Below, one piece after another: positions 24,235-31,717 of a DNA stretch of 40,967 nucleotides. This DNA is from an uncultured bacterium (GTDB lineage: Bacteria > Bipolaricaulota > Bipolaricaulia > RBG-16-55-9 > DRJF01), in contig CAJXGD010000018.1 in assembly GCA_913053845.1 (NCBI GenBank), positions 1-40,967 on the forward strand. Reading direction: 5' to 3'. Under the pieces are notes generated by a model, which did not search any database, was not told the DNA's origin, and was given only the letters and a program-made list of their open reading frames with translations. Position numbers and translations under genes: made by a program. How positions within the stretch are numbered: position 1 is the first letter of the stretch; each line of letters opens with the position of its first letter.

Positions 24235-24344
24235 CTTTGAAAACCCCTCCTCATGTTGTTGAGTTTTTGCTGAGTTTTTCGCTTGCCTAACCGAATCCGG
24301 CTGGTCAGGCGCTCCCTATATAAGGCTTCTCCGCCCACCTCCTT

Positions 24345-25661
24345 TCATTCTATCATCTGGACGCGCTTCGCCTTACCCTCGAAGCGGGGCAACTCCCCAG
24401 CTTGTTTGATTTCGGCGGTGCAGCGCAGTCCCAGTTTTGTTTGCAGCACTCGCTCCAAATGCGCTTGGAAGTCCTCGCTTAAGGTAGTGCCGACCTGAGG
24501 TTCAACCTGCACGGAAAGCTCCACCATCGCCTGACGACGATCCACCACGATCAAGTAGGCCGAGGCCAGCTCGGCACGCTCCATCAATACATGCTCGATC
24601 TGGCTAGGGAAAACGTTAACCCCGCGGATAATGAGCATGTCATCGGCACGCCCTGCGATGCGCTCCATGCGTGGGTGCGTCCGGCCGCAGGGGCAGGGCT
24701 CCGGGAGGATCGAAGTGATATCTCCGGTGCGATAGCGGATGAGAGGCATGGCCTCCCTGGTAATGCTGGTTAGCACCAGCTCACCGCGCTCACCTGGCCG
24801 CAGAGGCTCGCCGCTCTGGGGCTCGATAATTTCGGGGATGAAGTGGTCGGCCCAGAGGTGCAGCCCCTCTTGGGCCTGGCATTCGGTGGCCACTCCTGGG
24901 CCGCACATCTCGCTTAAGCCGTAGATGTCATAAGCCCCGCCGCCTTTTCCTGCAAAGCCCCAGAGTGCCTCGATGCGCTGCCGTATCTGCTCTGTCCAAG
25001 GCTCTGCGCCATGATGGCCAATGCGCACCCGCAAATCTTGCGGCTGGATTCCCCTGGCCTGGAGCGTCTCGCCCAGATGGATGGCATAGGAAGGGGTGCA
25101 AGTGATGACGGTGGTGCCCATGTCGAGCATCGTCTGGATCTGACGCTCAGTAGACCCGGCCCCACTGGGGATAACCGTGGCCCCTAGAGCCTCCGCGCCA
25201 TAGTGAAAGCCCAACCCACCGGTGAACAACCCATAACCGTAGCAGTTCTGCACCACGTCTTCGGCGGTGATGCCCACCGCAGCCAGGGTGCGGGCCATCA
25301 ACTGTGCCCAGGTCTTGATGTCCTGGGGAGTGTAGGGGATTACTTTTGGTTTACCGGTGGTCCCGCTGGACATGTGATAACGCACCACGTCAACTGGGGC
25401 ACAGGCCATCAGGCCTGTGGGGTAATTAGTGAGAATATCCTCTTTGGTCGTGAAGGGAAATCGCTGCAGATCCTCCAGGTAGCGTAGATCGGTGGGGCTA
25501 AGCCCCTGCTCTTGGAACTTTCGATGATAACACTCATTCTGATCGGCTCGAGCCAAGGCACTCTGGAGACGTTCAAGCTGCAAAACATGAAGCTCTTCAA
25601 CGGACAGTGTCTCGACTTCGCGGTCAAAATACCGATACTCTACCTTTTTAGGGAGGGTCAC
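24345..25661 (-). CDS. paaK: Phenylacetate-CoA ligase
   Basis: The 438-residue adenylating enzyme has the AMP-binding loop YHMSSGTTGKPKVIPYT, YGYGLFTGGLGFHYGAE, YDIYGLSEMCGPGVA, IRYRTGDIT and IRGVNVFPSQIE, all PaaK hallmarks. It converts phenylacetate or another arylacetate, ATP and CoA to the aryl-acetyl-CoA. GTG 25661 is the first start after an in-frame TAG and has a poor ribosome site. It is the first gene of the series with livKHMGF. IOR makes the same product from aryl pyruvates, so the enzymes meet at aryl-acetyl-CoA. Confidence 0.9.
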   Translation of the reverse strand: MTLPKKVEYRYFDREVETLSVEELHVLQLERLQSALARADQNECYHRKFQEQGLSPTDLRYLEDLQRFPFTTKEDILTNYPTGLMACAPVDVVRYHMSSGTTGKPKVIPYTPQDIKTWAQLMARTLAAVGITAEDVVQNCYGYGLFTGGLGFHYGAEALGATVIPSGAGSTERQIQTMLDMGTTVITCTPSYAIHLGETLQARGIQPQDLRVRIGHHGAEPWTEQIRQRIEALWGFAGKGGGAYDIYGLSEMCGPGVATECQAQEGLHLWADHFIPEIIEPQSGEPLRPGERGELVLTSITREAMPLIRYRTGDITSILPEPCPCGRTHPRMERIAGRADDMLIIRGVNVFPSQIEHVLMERAELASAYLIVVDRRQAMVELSVQVEPQVGTTLSEDFQAHLERVLQTKLGLRCTAEIKQAGELPRFEGKAKRVQMIE

Positions 25662-25716
25662 TTCGTTGCCGTACTATGCTAACTCACCCCTTCTTGATTT
25701 TTCACGACTGTACGCG

Positions 25717-25745
25717 ACTATACATCCGGCATGTCCATTTGTCAA
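25717..25745 (-). promoter_or_regulatory. Promoter of paaK-livKHMGF
   Basis: Minus strand TTGACA (25740-25745), 17 bp, TATAGT (25717-25722). CGACTGTAC (25705-25713) and CGACTATAC (25715-25723) are direct repeats 10 bp apart that overlap the -10 box and may bind a regulator. No AACG-NN-CGTT operator is visible here. Confidence 0.65.
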
Positions 25746-25750
25746 GTATC

Positions 25751-27739
25751 CTAGAGATACTTCTCGAACCAACGCAAGAGATGCTCCAGGCGGATCACCC
25801 GGCGATCGGGCCGCCCGGAGCGCGAGAGCTCGTGGCTCTCCTCGGGGAAACGCAGGAACTCCACCTCCTGCCGGCGCGCCTTGAGGAAGGTATAGAGCTG
25901 CTCGGCCTGCTCGATGGGACAACGCCGATCGTCCTCGCTGTGAATGATCAAGAGTGGCGTCCTGATCTTTGCTGCGTAGGCGATCGGGGACTGCTTCCAA
26001 TAGCGCTCTGGATCCTCCCAGGGGTGGACCCCGAACTCGCGGTGCTCTTCAAAGCCGAAGTCGCTGGTGCCGGCCATGGAGAAGAGGTTGGTCACGCTGC
26101 GCATGGTGACCGCAGCGCGGAAGCGATCGGTGTGGCCTACGATCCAGTTGGTCATGTAGCCGCCGTAGCTGCCGCCGCATACCCCCAGGCGCCCTTCATC
26201 AATGAAACCCCGCTGCAAGACGGCCTCGACGCCGGCCATCAGATCCTGATAGTCCAGATTGCCCCAGTCCTCGCGGATGGCGCGGGCGAACTCCTCTCCG
26301 GCCCCCTGGCTGCCGCGCGGGTTGGTGTAGAGCACCACGTAGCCCTGAGCGGCCAGTAGCTGAAACTCATGGAAGAAGGTCTGACCGTACTGGGCATGTG
26401 GCCCACCGTGGATCTCGAAGACCAGTGGGTACTTGCGCTGCGGGTCGAAGTCGGGCGGCAGCATCAACCAGGCTTGTATTTTGGTGCCGTCCGAGCTGGC
26501 ATATTCAAACTCCTCTGGCTCGCTCAAGCTGAGCTGGGCCAGCAGCTCCCCATTGAGCTCAGTGCGTCGCCGGGGCGAGCAGCCCGGAGCCGGCCGCTCC
26601 AGCGTATAGACGTCACCGGGACAGAGCGGGTCAGCAATGGCCAGTGCGGCTCTGTTGTCCGGACCGGCCAGCGAGAAGTTCAATATCTCCTGCGGGCCCG
26701 AAGTGAGCGCTTCTGGCTCGCCGCCGGAGACCGGCAGCCGGTAGAGCTGACAACTACCGCGGTCGGAGACCAGCGTGTAGACAAAGCGCCCATCGGCAGA
26801 CCAGAGGGGCGGCTGGCCTGAGCCATGCGCCGGGCGCGTGTCGCTGATGGTCACATCTTCGGCCGGGCGATCCAGCTCGGCCATCAGGTCCTGGGCCGCG
26901 CCGCCCTGGAGTGATGCGATCCAGACGTGGGTATTGCGCGTGCCCCAACTGTCTTCTGGATGGGCATGGCCCAGGTAGGCCAACTGCTGTCCATCGGGCG
27001 ACCAGCGAGGCAGGGCCTTGGGCCCCTTGGGGGTGGGCAGCGCCTGGGGTGAACCGCCGCCGGCCGGGACCAACCAAATATCTTCTTCCAACGAGTGATA
27101 GTCGGCCTCGGGATGGCGATTGGAGATGAAGGCGATTCTCAGACCATCGGGTGACCAGGCGGGCATCTGATCGTCAAAATCCTCCTCGGTGAGCTGGGTG
27201 AGCCGGCCATCGCCAACGCTGAGCGTATAGATATGATCGCGCTCCGGGTCCAAAAAGCCATAACCCTGTTCCTGATAGCGCAAGCGGGTGATCTGCCGCA
27301 CGGCCGGGGGCTTTTCCGGGTGCTCCGGATCGGCGATCGCCTTGGGGTGATAACTGAAGGCCAGTTGTGAGCCGTCCGGTGACCAACATGGTCCACCGAT
27401 CACGCCGGGCTCCAGCCGGCTGAGCTGGCGGGCCTCGCCCCCATCGGTGGGGATCAGGTATATCTGGGACACTTTGTCGCGGGTGCGGATGAAGGCGATT
27501 CTCAGACCATCGGGCGACCAGCTCGGCGCAGAGTCAATCACTTCGCCGAAGGTGTACTGGCGCGCTTGGCCCTCAGCAAAGGGCATCATCCATAGGTGTT
27601 GATGGTATTTCTTGTTTTGCGCATCGGCGATCATCAGCGGAAAGAGTATTTGCTCGCCGTCAGGGGCGAGCTGGGGTGAGCCGAGAAAACGGAATTTGAG
27701 GATGTCATTGGCGGCGACCGGACGCTTCTTAGTGGACAT
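25751..27739 (-). CDS. S9-family prolyl oligopeptidase-like peptidase
   Basis: The 662-residue protein has an N-terminal TolB/PD40-type beta-propeller with repeated APDGEQILF, SPDGLRIAFI and SPDGSQLAFS units. The C-terminal alpha/beta hydrolase has its nucleophile in GVCGGSYGGYM (Ser 524), with IHSEDDRRCPI (Asp) and EESHELS (His). It is related to dipeptidyl aminopeptidases and acylaminoacyl peptidases, which release amino acids or dipeptides from short peptides. No signal peptide is seen, so it is likely cytoplasmic. It could feed amino acids to the oxidoreductases. GGAGG precedes the ATG. Confidence 0.9.
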   Translation of the reverse strand: MSTKKRPVAANDILKFRFLGSPQLAPDGEQILFPLMIADAQNKKYHQHLWMMPFAEGQARQYTFGEVIDSAPSWSPDGLRIAFIRTRDKVSQIYLIPTDGGEARQLSRLEPGVIGGPCWSPDGSQLAFSYHPKAIADPEHPEKPPAVRQITRLRYQEQGYGFLDPERDHIYTLSVGDGRLTQLTEEDFDDQMPAWSPDGLRIAFISNRHPEADYHSLEEDIWLVPAGGGSPQALPTPKGPKALPRWSPDGQQLAYLGHAHPEDSWGTRNTHVWIASLQGGAAQDLMAELDRPAEDVTISDTRPAHGSGQPPLWSADGRFVYTLVSDRGSCQLYRLPVSGGEPEALTSGPQEILNFSLAGPDNRAALAIADPLCPGDVYTLERPAPGCSPRRRTELNGELLAQLSLSEPEEFEYASSDGTKIQAWLMLPPDFDPQRKYPLVFEIHGGPHAQYGQTFFHEFQLLAAQGYVVLYTNPRGSQGAGEEFARAIREDWGNLDYQDLMAGVEAVLQRGFIDEGRLGVCGGSYGGYMTNWIVGHTDRFRAAVTMRSVTNLFSMAGTSDFGFEEHREFGVHPWEDPERYWKQSPIAYAAKIRTPLLIIHSEDDRRCPIEQAEQLYTFLKARRQEVEFLRFPEESHELSRSGRPDRRVIRLEHLLRWFEKYL

Positions 27740-27846
27740 ATTTCCTCCCTCGTTGGTTTAGACAGGACGGCGTTATTCTGCCAGATGGAGGCGCTAGCGG
27801 CAAGGAGGCGCGGCTCAGGCGAAGCAGAGCCACGAATTCCCCCTCT

Positions 27847-27886
27847 TTATGACCGAGATCATAACTGCCGCTTGAGCTCGGTCATA
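27847..27886. promoter_or_regulatory. Crp-type palindromes between the S9 peptidase and the Crp-family gene
   Basis: TTATGA-N6-TCATAA (27847-27864) has the spacing of Crp/Fnr boxes. TATGACCGAG (27848-27857) is repeated inverted as CTCGGTCATA (27877-27886). Autoregulation by the downstream Crp-family protein is likely. Confidence 0.5.
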
Positions 27887-27954
27887 CTATCTTGTCGTTA
27901 CTCCAAGCTATGCTGGCCAGGACGGCATGGGCGCGAAAGGAGCGAGTGCGAACG

Positions 27955-28701
27955 ATGCAAGAGGGCGATGGCAGCGAGAGTGAGTCGTGCATCGGGGCCT
28001 GCTCTGAGCTGGCGCGGTTGTTGGGAGAGCTCGATGAGGCGGAGTATCAGGAGTTTCTGCGCAGCTCACGACAGCTCTACTATAGCTCTGGCGAGCTGAT
28101 CCTTCAGCAGGGCACGCCAGCCAATGGGCTGTATTTGGTTTGCAGTGGCCAGGTCAAACTGGTGCGCCTCAGCGCGGACAAACGCAAGCGCCAAGTGCTC
28201 AAGCTCTTGGGACCCGGTGAATTCTTGGGAGAAGAGACGCTCTTCACCCATAGCGAGTCGGTGACTTATGCCCGCACGCTGAAGCCTAGCGAGCTCCGTT
28301 TCATGGAGAAGCAGGATTTCTTGGGTTTCTTGGAGCGCCATCCGGCGCTGACCTTAAGCCTGATTGAAAAGCTCTCCCGTGAGGTCAAGGCCTTTCAGAG
28401 TAAACTGGTAGAGAGCGCCCATGAGAACGGCGAAGAGAAGCTGATGCGGTTGTTATTGGCCATCGGCTACCGCTATGGCCGGCGTCGGCGCTCGCAACTG
28501 GAGATCGAACCGAAGCTGGGTCGCGCCGAGCTGGCCGAGTTGGCCGGGCTGACCACCGAGACGACGATTCGCATCCTGCAACACCTCAAGACCGAAGGTA
28601 TCCTGGTGCTGAGCGGGCGACAGATTCGCATCGCCGACGAAGAGCGGCTCAGTCGGCTGGCCCGCCCGCTGGCGGTCCAGCCGCTGGAAAATATCATCTG
28701 A
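27955..28701 (+). CDS. Crp/Fnr-family transcriptional regulator
   Basis: The 248-residue protein has an N-terminal cyclic-nucleotide-binding-type barrel (GELILQQGTPANGLYLVCSG, LGPGEFLGEETLF). A long dimer helix follows, then a winged helix with GRAELAELAGLTTETTIRIL and GILVLSGRQIRIAD. No Fnr-type cysteine set is visible, so an iron-sulfur sensor is unlikely. The ligand is unknown. ATG 27955 lies 12 nt after AAAGGAG; an in-frame GTG at 27946 lies 3 nt after it. A symmetric site just upstream suggests self-control and possible control of the divergent peptidase gene. Confidence 0.85.
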   Translation: MQEGDGSESESCIGACSELARLLGELDEAEYQEFLRSSRQLYYSSGELILQQGTPANGLYLVCSGQVKLVRLSADKRKRQVLKLLGPGEFLGEETLFTHSESVTYARTLKPSELRFMEKQDFLGFLERHPALTLSLIEKLSREVKAFQSKLVESAHENGEEKLMRLLLAIGYRYGRRRRSQLEIEPKLGRAELAELAGLTTETTIRILQHLKTEGILVLSGRQIRIADEERLSRLARPLAVQPLENII

Positions 28702-28775
28702 AGCTGCATCTGCCGGGCGATGGACTGCCTTCTTCTATGTTATAAGGGATTGCTTCTCAGTATGGAGGGCATGAC

Positions 28776-29660
28776 ATGAGAGCGAGCAAAGCGATAGCGA
28801 TCCTGATCATTCTGCTATGGGGATTTGCCCTGTTGGGACATCCACAGGCTAAACCGCCGACATCGTTGCAGTCGGTGGTAGTTCTCAGGATCATCGATGG
28901 GGATACGATTCAGGTGCAATTACCGGATGGAACACTGGAGAAGGTGCGCCTGATGGGAATTAACGCCCCGGAGTTGGATCAATGTCTTGGTGGACAGGAT
29001 CAAGGGGCGGCCAAGGAGCTGAGCGCGCTGCTCGGTCAAACGGTGTGGCTCGAACTCAACCCTCAAGGCGGTGGTTTTCAACGCGGGCGTGATAATCGCC
29101 TCTTGGCTTACGTCTTTACCGGGCCGGAGCCCAAGATCGAGCAATTAATCAACCGTCAACTGGTGCAAGCTGGCTTGGCCAAGCTGGAGGTTCTCGATGC
29201 GAACGATGGAGAGTTCGCGCGTGATCCCAATGATTTCCGCGTGCGCTATGCCGATGATCTTATCCAAGCGCAGATCAGCGCGGCGCAAGGGCGAGCCGGC
29301 TGGTGGGGTGAGTGTGATCCATTTGCTGCCTCGGATGTGGTAATCGCCGCGATCAAGTTTTGGGGTGATGACGAAGTTGTCTACCTCATCAATCGAGGTA
29401 AGGGGCCAATCAAACTGGACCCCACTTGGCAGCTCAGCGATAAGGGTCAGAAGCACAAGAAGCTCTTTTCATCTTGTCAATTGCCCCCTAATGCCCTGCT
29501 GCGCGTACATTCAGGACCGACGGCCAAACGGACCAATTCTAACTGCTCCCAAAGCGAGATCGATCTCTTCTGGACAGGCCGGAATGTATGGAACAACAAT
29601 GGAGACGAGGCTAACTTGGAACACCCCTTGGGAACGGCTCTCGACCGGTTTGCCTACTGA
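28776..29660 (+). CDS. Secreted thermonuclease with C-terminal lamin-tail-like domain
   Basis: A signal peptide (AIAILIILLWGFALLG) is followed by a staphylococcal-nuclease fold. IDGDTIQVQL, VRLMGINAPEL (catalytic Arg and Glu) and GRDNRLLAYVF (second Arg) are present. From about residue 190, FWGDDEVVYLINRGKGPIKL and later DLFWTGRNVWNNNGDEANL look like a lamin-tail domain, which often accompanies secreted nucleases. It would cleave external or envelope-associated nucleic acid with calcium. GGAGGG precedes the ATG. It appears monocistronic. Confidence 0.8.
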   Translation: MRASKAIAILIILLWGFALLGHPQAKPPTSLQSVVVLRIIDGDTIQVQLPDGTLEKVRLMGINAPELDQCLGGQDQGAAKELSALLGQTVWLELNPQGGGFQRGRDNRLLAYVFTGPEPKIEQLINRQLVQAGLAKLEVLDANDGEFARDPNDFRVRYADDLIQAQISAAQGRAGWWGECDPFAASDVVIAAIKFWGDDEVVYLINRGKGPIKLDPTWQLSDKGQKHKKLFSSCQLPPNALLRVHSGPTAKRTNSNCSQSEIDLFWTGRNVWNNNGDEANLEHPLGTALDRFAY

Positions 29661-29779
29661 GAGACTCAAAACACTCTGCAAGAGGGAATTGGCCTTGGAG
29701 CGTAGGCTGATCAGCCCCAATAATTCTTTGCTCTAGCGTAATGCCAGGTAGGGCAACGGCCAAGCAAGTGTCCTCTAGC

Positions 29780-30715
29780 TTAGCTGCGCGCCCAGCGCCA
29801 GATCTCGCGCAGCGAGACCGACTTGCCGTAGAGCAGGATGCTGATCTCAAAGACCTTGCCCGCCACCCGAATCGCCAGCCAACTGGAGAGAAGCAGCACC
29901 AGCAAACTGGCCAGGATCTCCCAGGGCGAGATCGCTCCAACGGCCAGGCGCATCATCATCGTCCCGGCAGAGGTGAGCGGCAGGTAGCTGAAGACTCGCG
30001 CCACCGTCCCATTGGGCTCTTGCAGCAGCAGGCTGATGATGAAGAAGGGGATCATCGAAGGCAGGGTGATGATCACCTGCTGGAACTGTTGGCCGGAGAG
30101 ATAATCGGTCATCGTCGCTCCCAGGGCCGCTGAGAGGGAGGCGATCAATAGGTAGCCGAGCACAAAGTAGAGCAGATAGAGGGCGAACATTCCCCAGGGC
30201 ATATTGGCCAACAGCACCGCGAGCAGCGGCAAAACCGGCAGGCCCAGATAGGGACCGATGAAGAGCAGCAGCAGCAGCCCAATGGCCACCCAGAGGAATG
30301 CTTGTACCATCCCCAAGGCCCCAAAGCCCAGAATCTTGCCGGCCATCAGCTCCCGAGGGGAGATGGCAGAGAGCAACAGCTCCACCACCCGGCTCTGCTT
30401 CTCGCGCACCACGTTTTGCAGCACCAACTGCCCCGAAAAGAGCGCCACAAAAATAAAGACAAAGGAAAAACTTAATCCTAATGCCATAGGCACAATTGTC
30501 TGCACTTGGTCAGGATTGCCACTCTGCAGCCCCTGGACTAACTGCTGCAAGCTGGCGCTACCACCGGCTTGGTGCGAGCTGGAGGTGCCAATCAGTGCCG
30601 CCAGCACCGTCACCCCGATGATGATGATCGGCAACAGGACCGTCAGCAGGATGAACTGCCGGTTGCGCAGATTCTGGACCAGCTCCCAGCGGGCGACCTC
30701 CAGGCTATGGCGCAT
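29780..30715 (-). CDS. ABC-2 type permease (NatB-like)
   Basis: The 311-residue permease begins SLEVARWELVQNLRNRQF, followed by a first helix. A short external part (SGNPDQVQTIVP) leads into FVALFSGQLVLQNVVREKQSRVVELLLSAISPRELM, typical of NatB/ABC-2 transporters, and about five further helices follow. It is shorter than usual NatB proteins, mainly in the external loop. It pairs with the ATPase gene upstream, overlapping it by 11 bp, with GAGGAGG before the ATG. The family exports sodium or small molecules; the substrate here is unknown. Confidence 0.85.
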   Translation of the reverse strand: MRHSLEVARWELVQNLRNRQFILLTVLLPIIIIGVTVLAALIGTSSSHQAGGSASLQQLVQGLQSGNPDQVQTIVPMALGLSFSFVFIFVALFSGQLVLQNVVREKQSRVVELLLSAISPRELMAGKILGFGALGMVQAFLWVAIGLLLLLFIGPYLGLPVLPLLAVLLANMPWGMFALYLLYFVLGYLLIASLSAALGATMTDYLSGQQFQQVIITLPSMIPFFIISLLLQEPNGTVARVFSYLPLTSAGTMMMRLAVGAISPWEILASLLVLLLSSWLAIRVAGKVFEISILLYGKSVSLREIWRWARS

Positions 30716-31640
30716 CAGCGACCTCCTCTTGGCTTTGGTGCACCAGCTCGACGAAGATACGATGCAGCGGCGGATGCGCCACGCTGATCTCTTCTATTGC
30801 TACTTGCTCCAACAGCGTCTGCAAGAAACTATTGATGTCGGTGTCCTTGGGCAGCAACACCTCAATACGGCCCTCGGAGAGCTGGTGGACCGGCAGGCCG
30901 GCCAGCAGGGTCTGACCATCCCCCTGATACTTGAGCTGCACCAGCTTTTGACCGTAGTCGCGCTTGATCTGATCCAGTCGGCCGTAGAGCACCTGGCGAC
31001 CGTGATTGATCAGGAAAACGCGATCGCAGAGCTGCTCGACCAGGTTCATCTGATGTGAAGAGAGCAGCACGGTCATGCCGCCGGCGCTCAGCTCACGGAT
31101 GATCTCTTGAAAGAGGTCCTGATTGACCGGGTCCAGGCCGGCGAAGGGCTCATCGAGCACCACCAGGTCGGGCTGATGCAGCACGGCGGCGATGAACTGG
31201 ATCTTTTGCTGCATCCCTTTGGAAAGCTCTTTGAGGCGACTGCGAAAGTGTCGGCCCAGTTCCAGGCGATCGAGCCAGTAGAGGATGCGCTCGCGGGCCT
31301 GTGGGCAGGGGAGACCACGCAGCGCCGCCAGATAGAGCAGCGTATCACCTACTTGCCGGTCCTCGTAGAGGCCACGCTCTTCGGGCAGATAGCCCACCCG
31401 CTCTTGGCGCAGCCGGCCAGTGCCACCTGGCAGGGCAAACTCTATCTGTCCCCGATCGGGACGGGTGATGCCCAGGATCATGCGGATCAGAGTGGTTTTG
31501 CCAGCACCATTGGGACCCAGCAGCCCAAAAAGCTCACCGCGCTGCACGCCGAAGGAGACCCCAGCAACCGCGGTGACGTCATCAAAACGCTTCTGCACCT
31601 CGCTCAGGTGCAGCACCAGGTCATCATTGAGTTGGCCCAT
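30705..31640 (-). CDS. ABC transporter ATPase (NatA-like)
   Basis: The 311-residue ATPase has Walker A GPNGAGKTTLIRM, VGYLPEERGLYEDR, signature LSKGMQQKIQF, Walker B LVVLDEPFAGLDP and LSSHQMNLVEQLCDR. The PEERGLY and LSKGMQQK forms are characteristic of NatA-type ATPases. A C-terminal extension (about residues 215-311) is typical of the group. It energises the adjacent permease. GAGAGGAG precedes the ATG. Confidence 0.88.
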   Translation of the reverse strand: MGQLNDDLVLHLSEVQKRFDDVTAVAGVSFGVQRGELFGLLGPNGAGKTTLIRMILGITRPDRGQIEFALPGGTGRLRQERVGYLPEERGLYEDRQVGDTLLYLAALRGLPCPQARERILYWLDRLELGRHFRSRLKELSKGMQQKIQFIAAVLHQPDLVVLDEPFAGLDPVNQDLFQEIIRELSAGGMTVLLSSHQMNLVEQLCDRVFLINHGRQVLYGRLDQIKRDYGQKLVQLKYQGDGQTLLAGLPVHQLSEGRIEVLLPKDTDINSFLQTLLEQVAIEEISVAHPPLHRIFVELVHQSQEEVADAP

Positions 31641-31717
31641 CGGCTCCTCTCGCCGCTTTAGTCAAATTGGTCAAAGGAGTTTATCCTCGGCAGCGAACCT
31701 TGTCAACCGGCTCCAGC

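Noticed and set aside
29705..29716. Palindrome GGCTGATCAGCC as an operator or attachment site
   Set aside because: It lies between convergent genes without a promoter and shows no second copy in the window.
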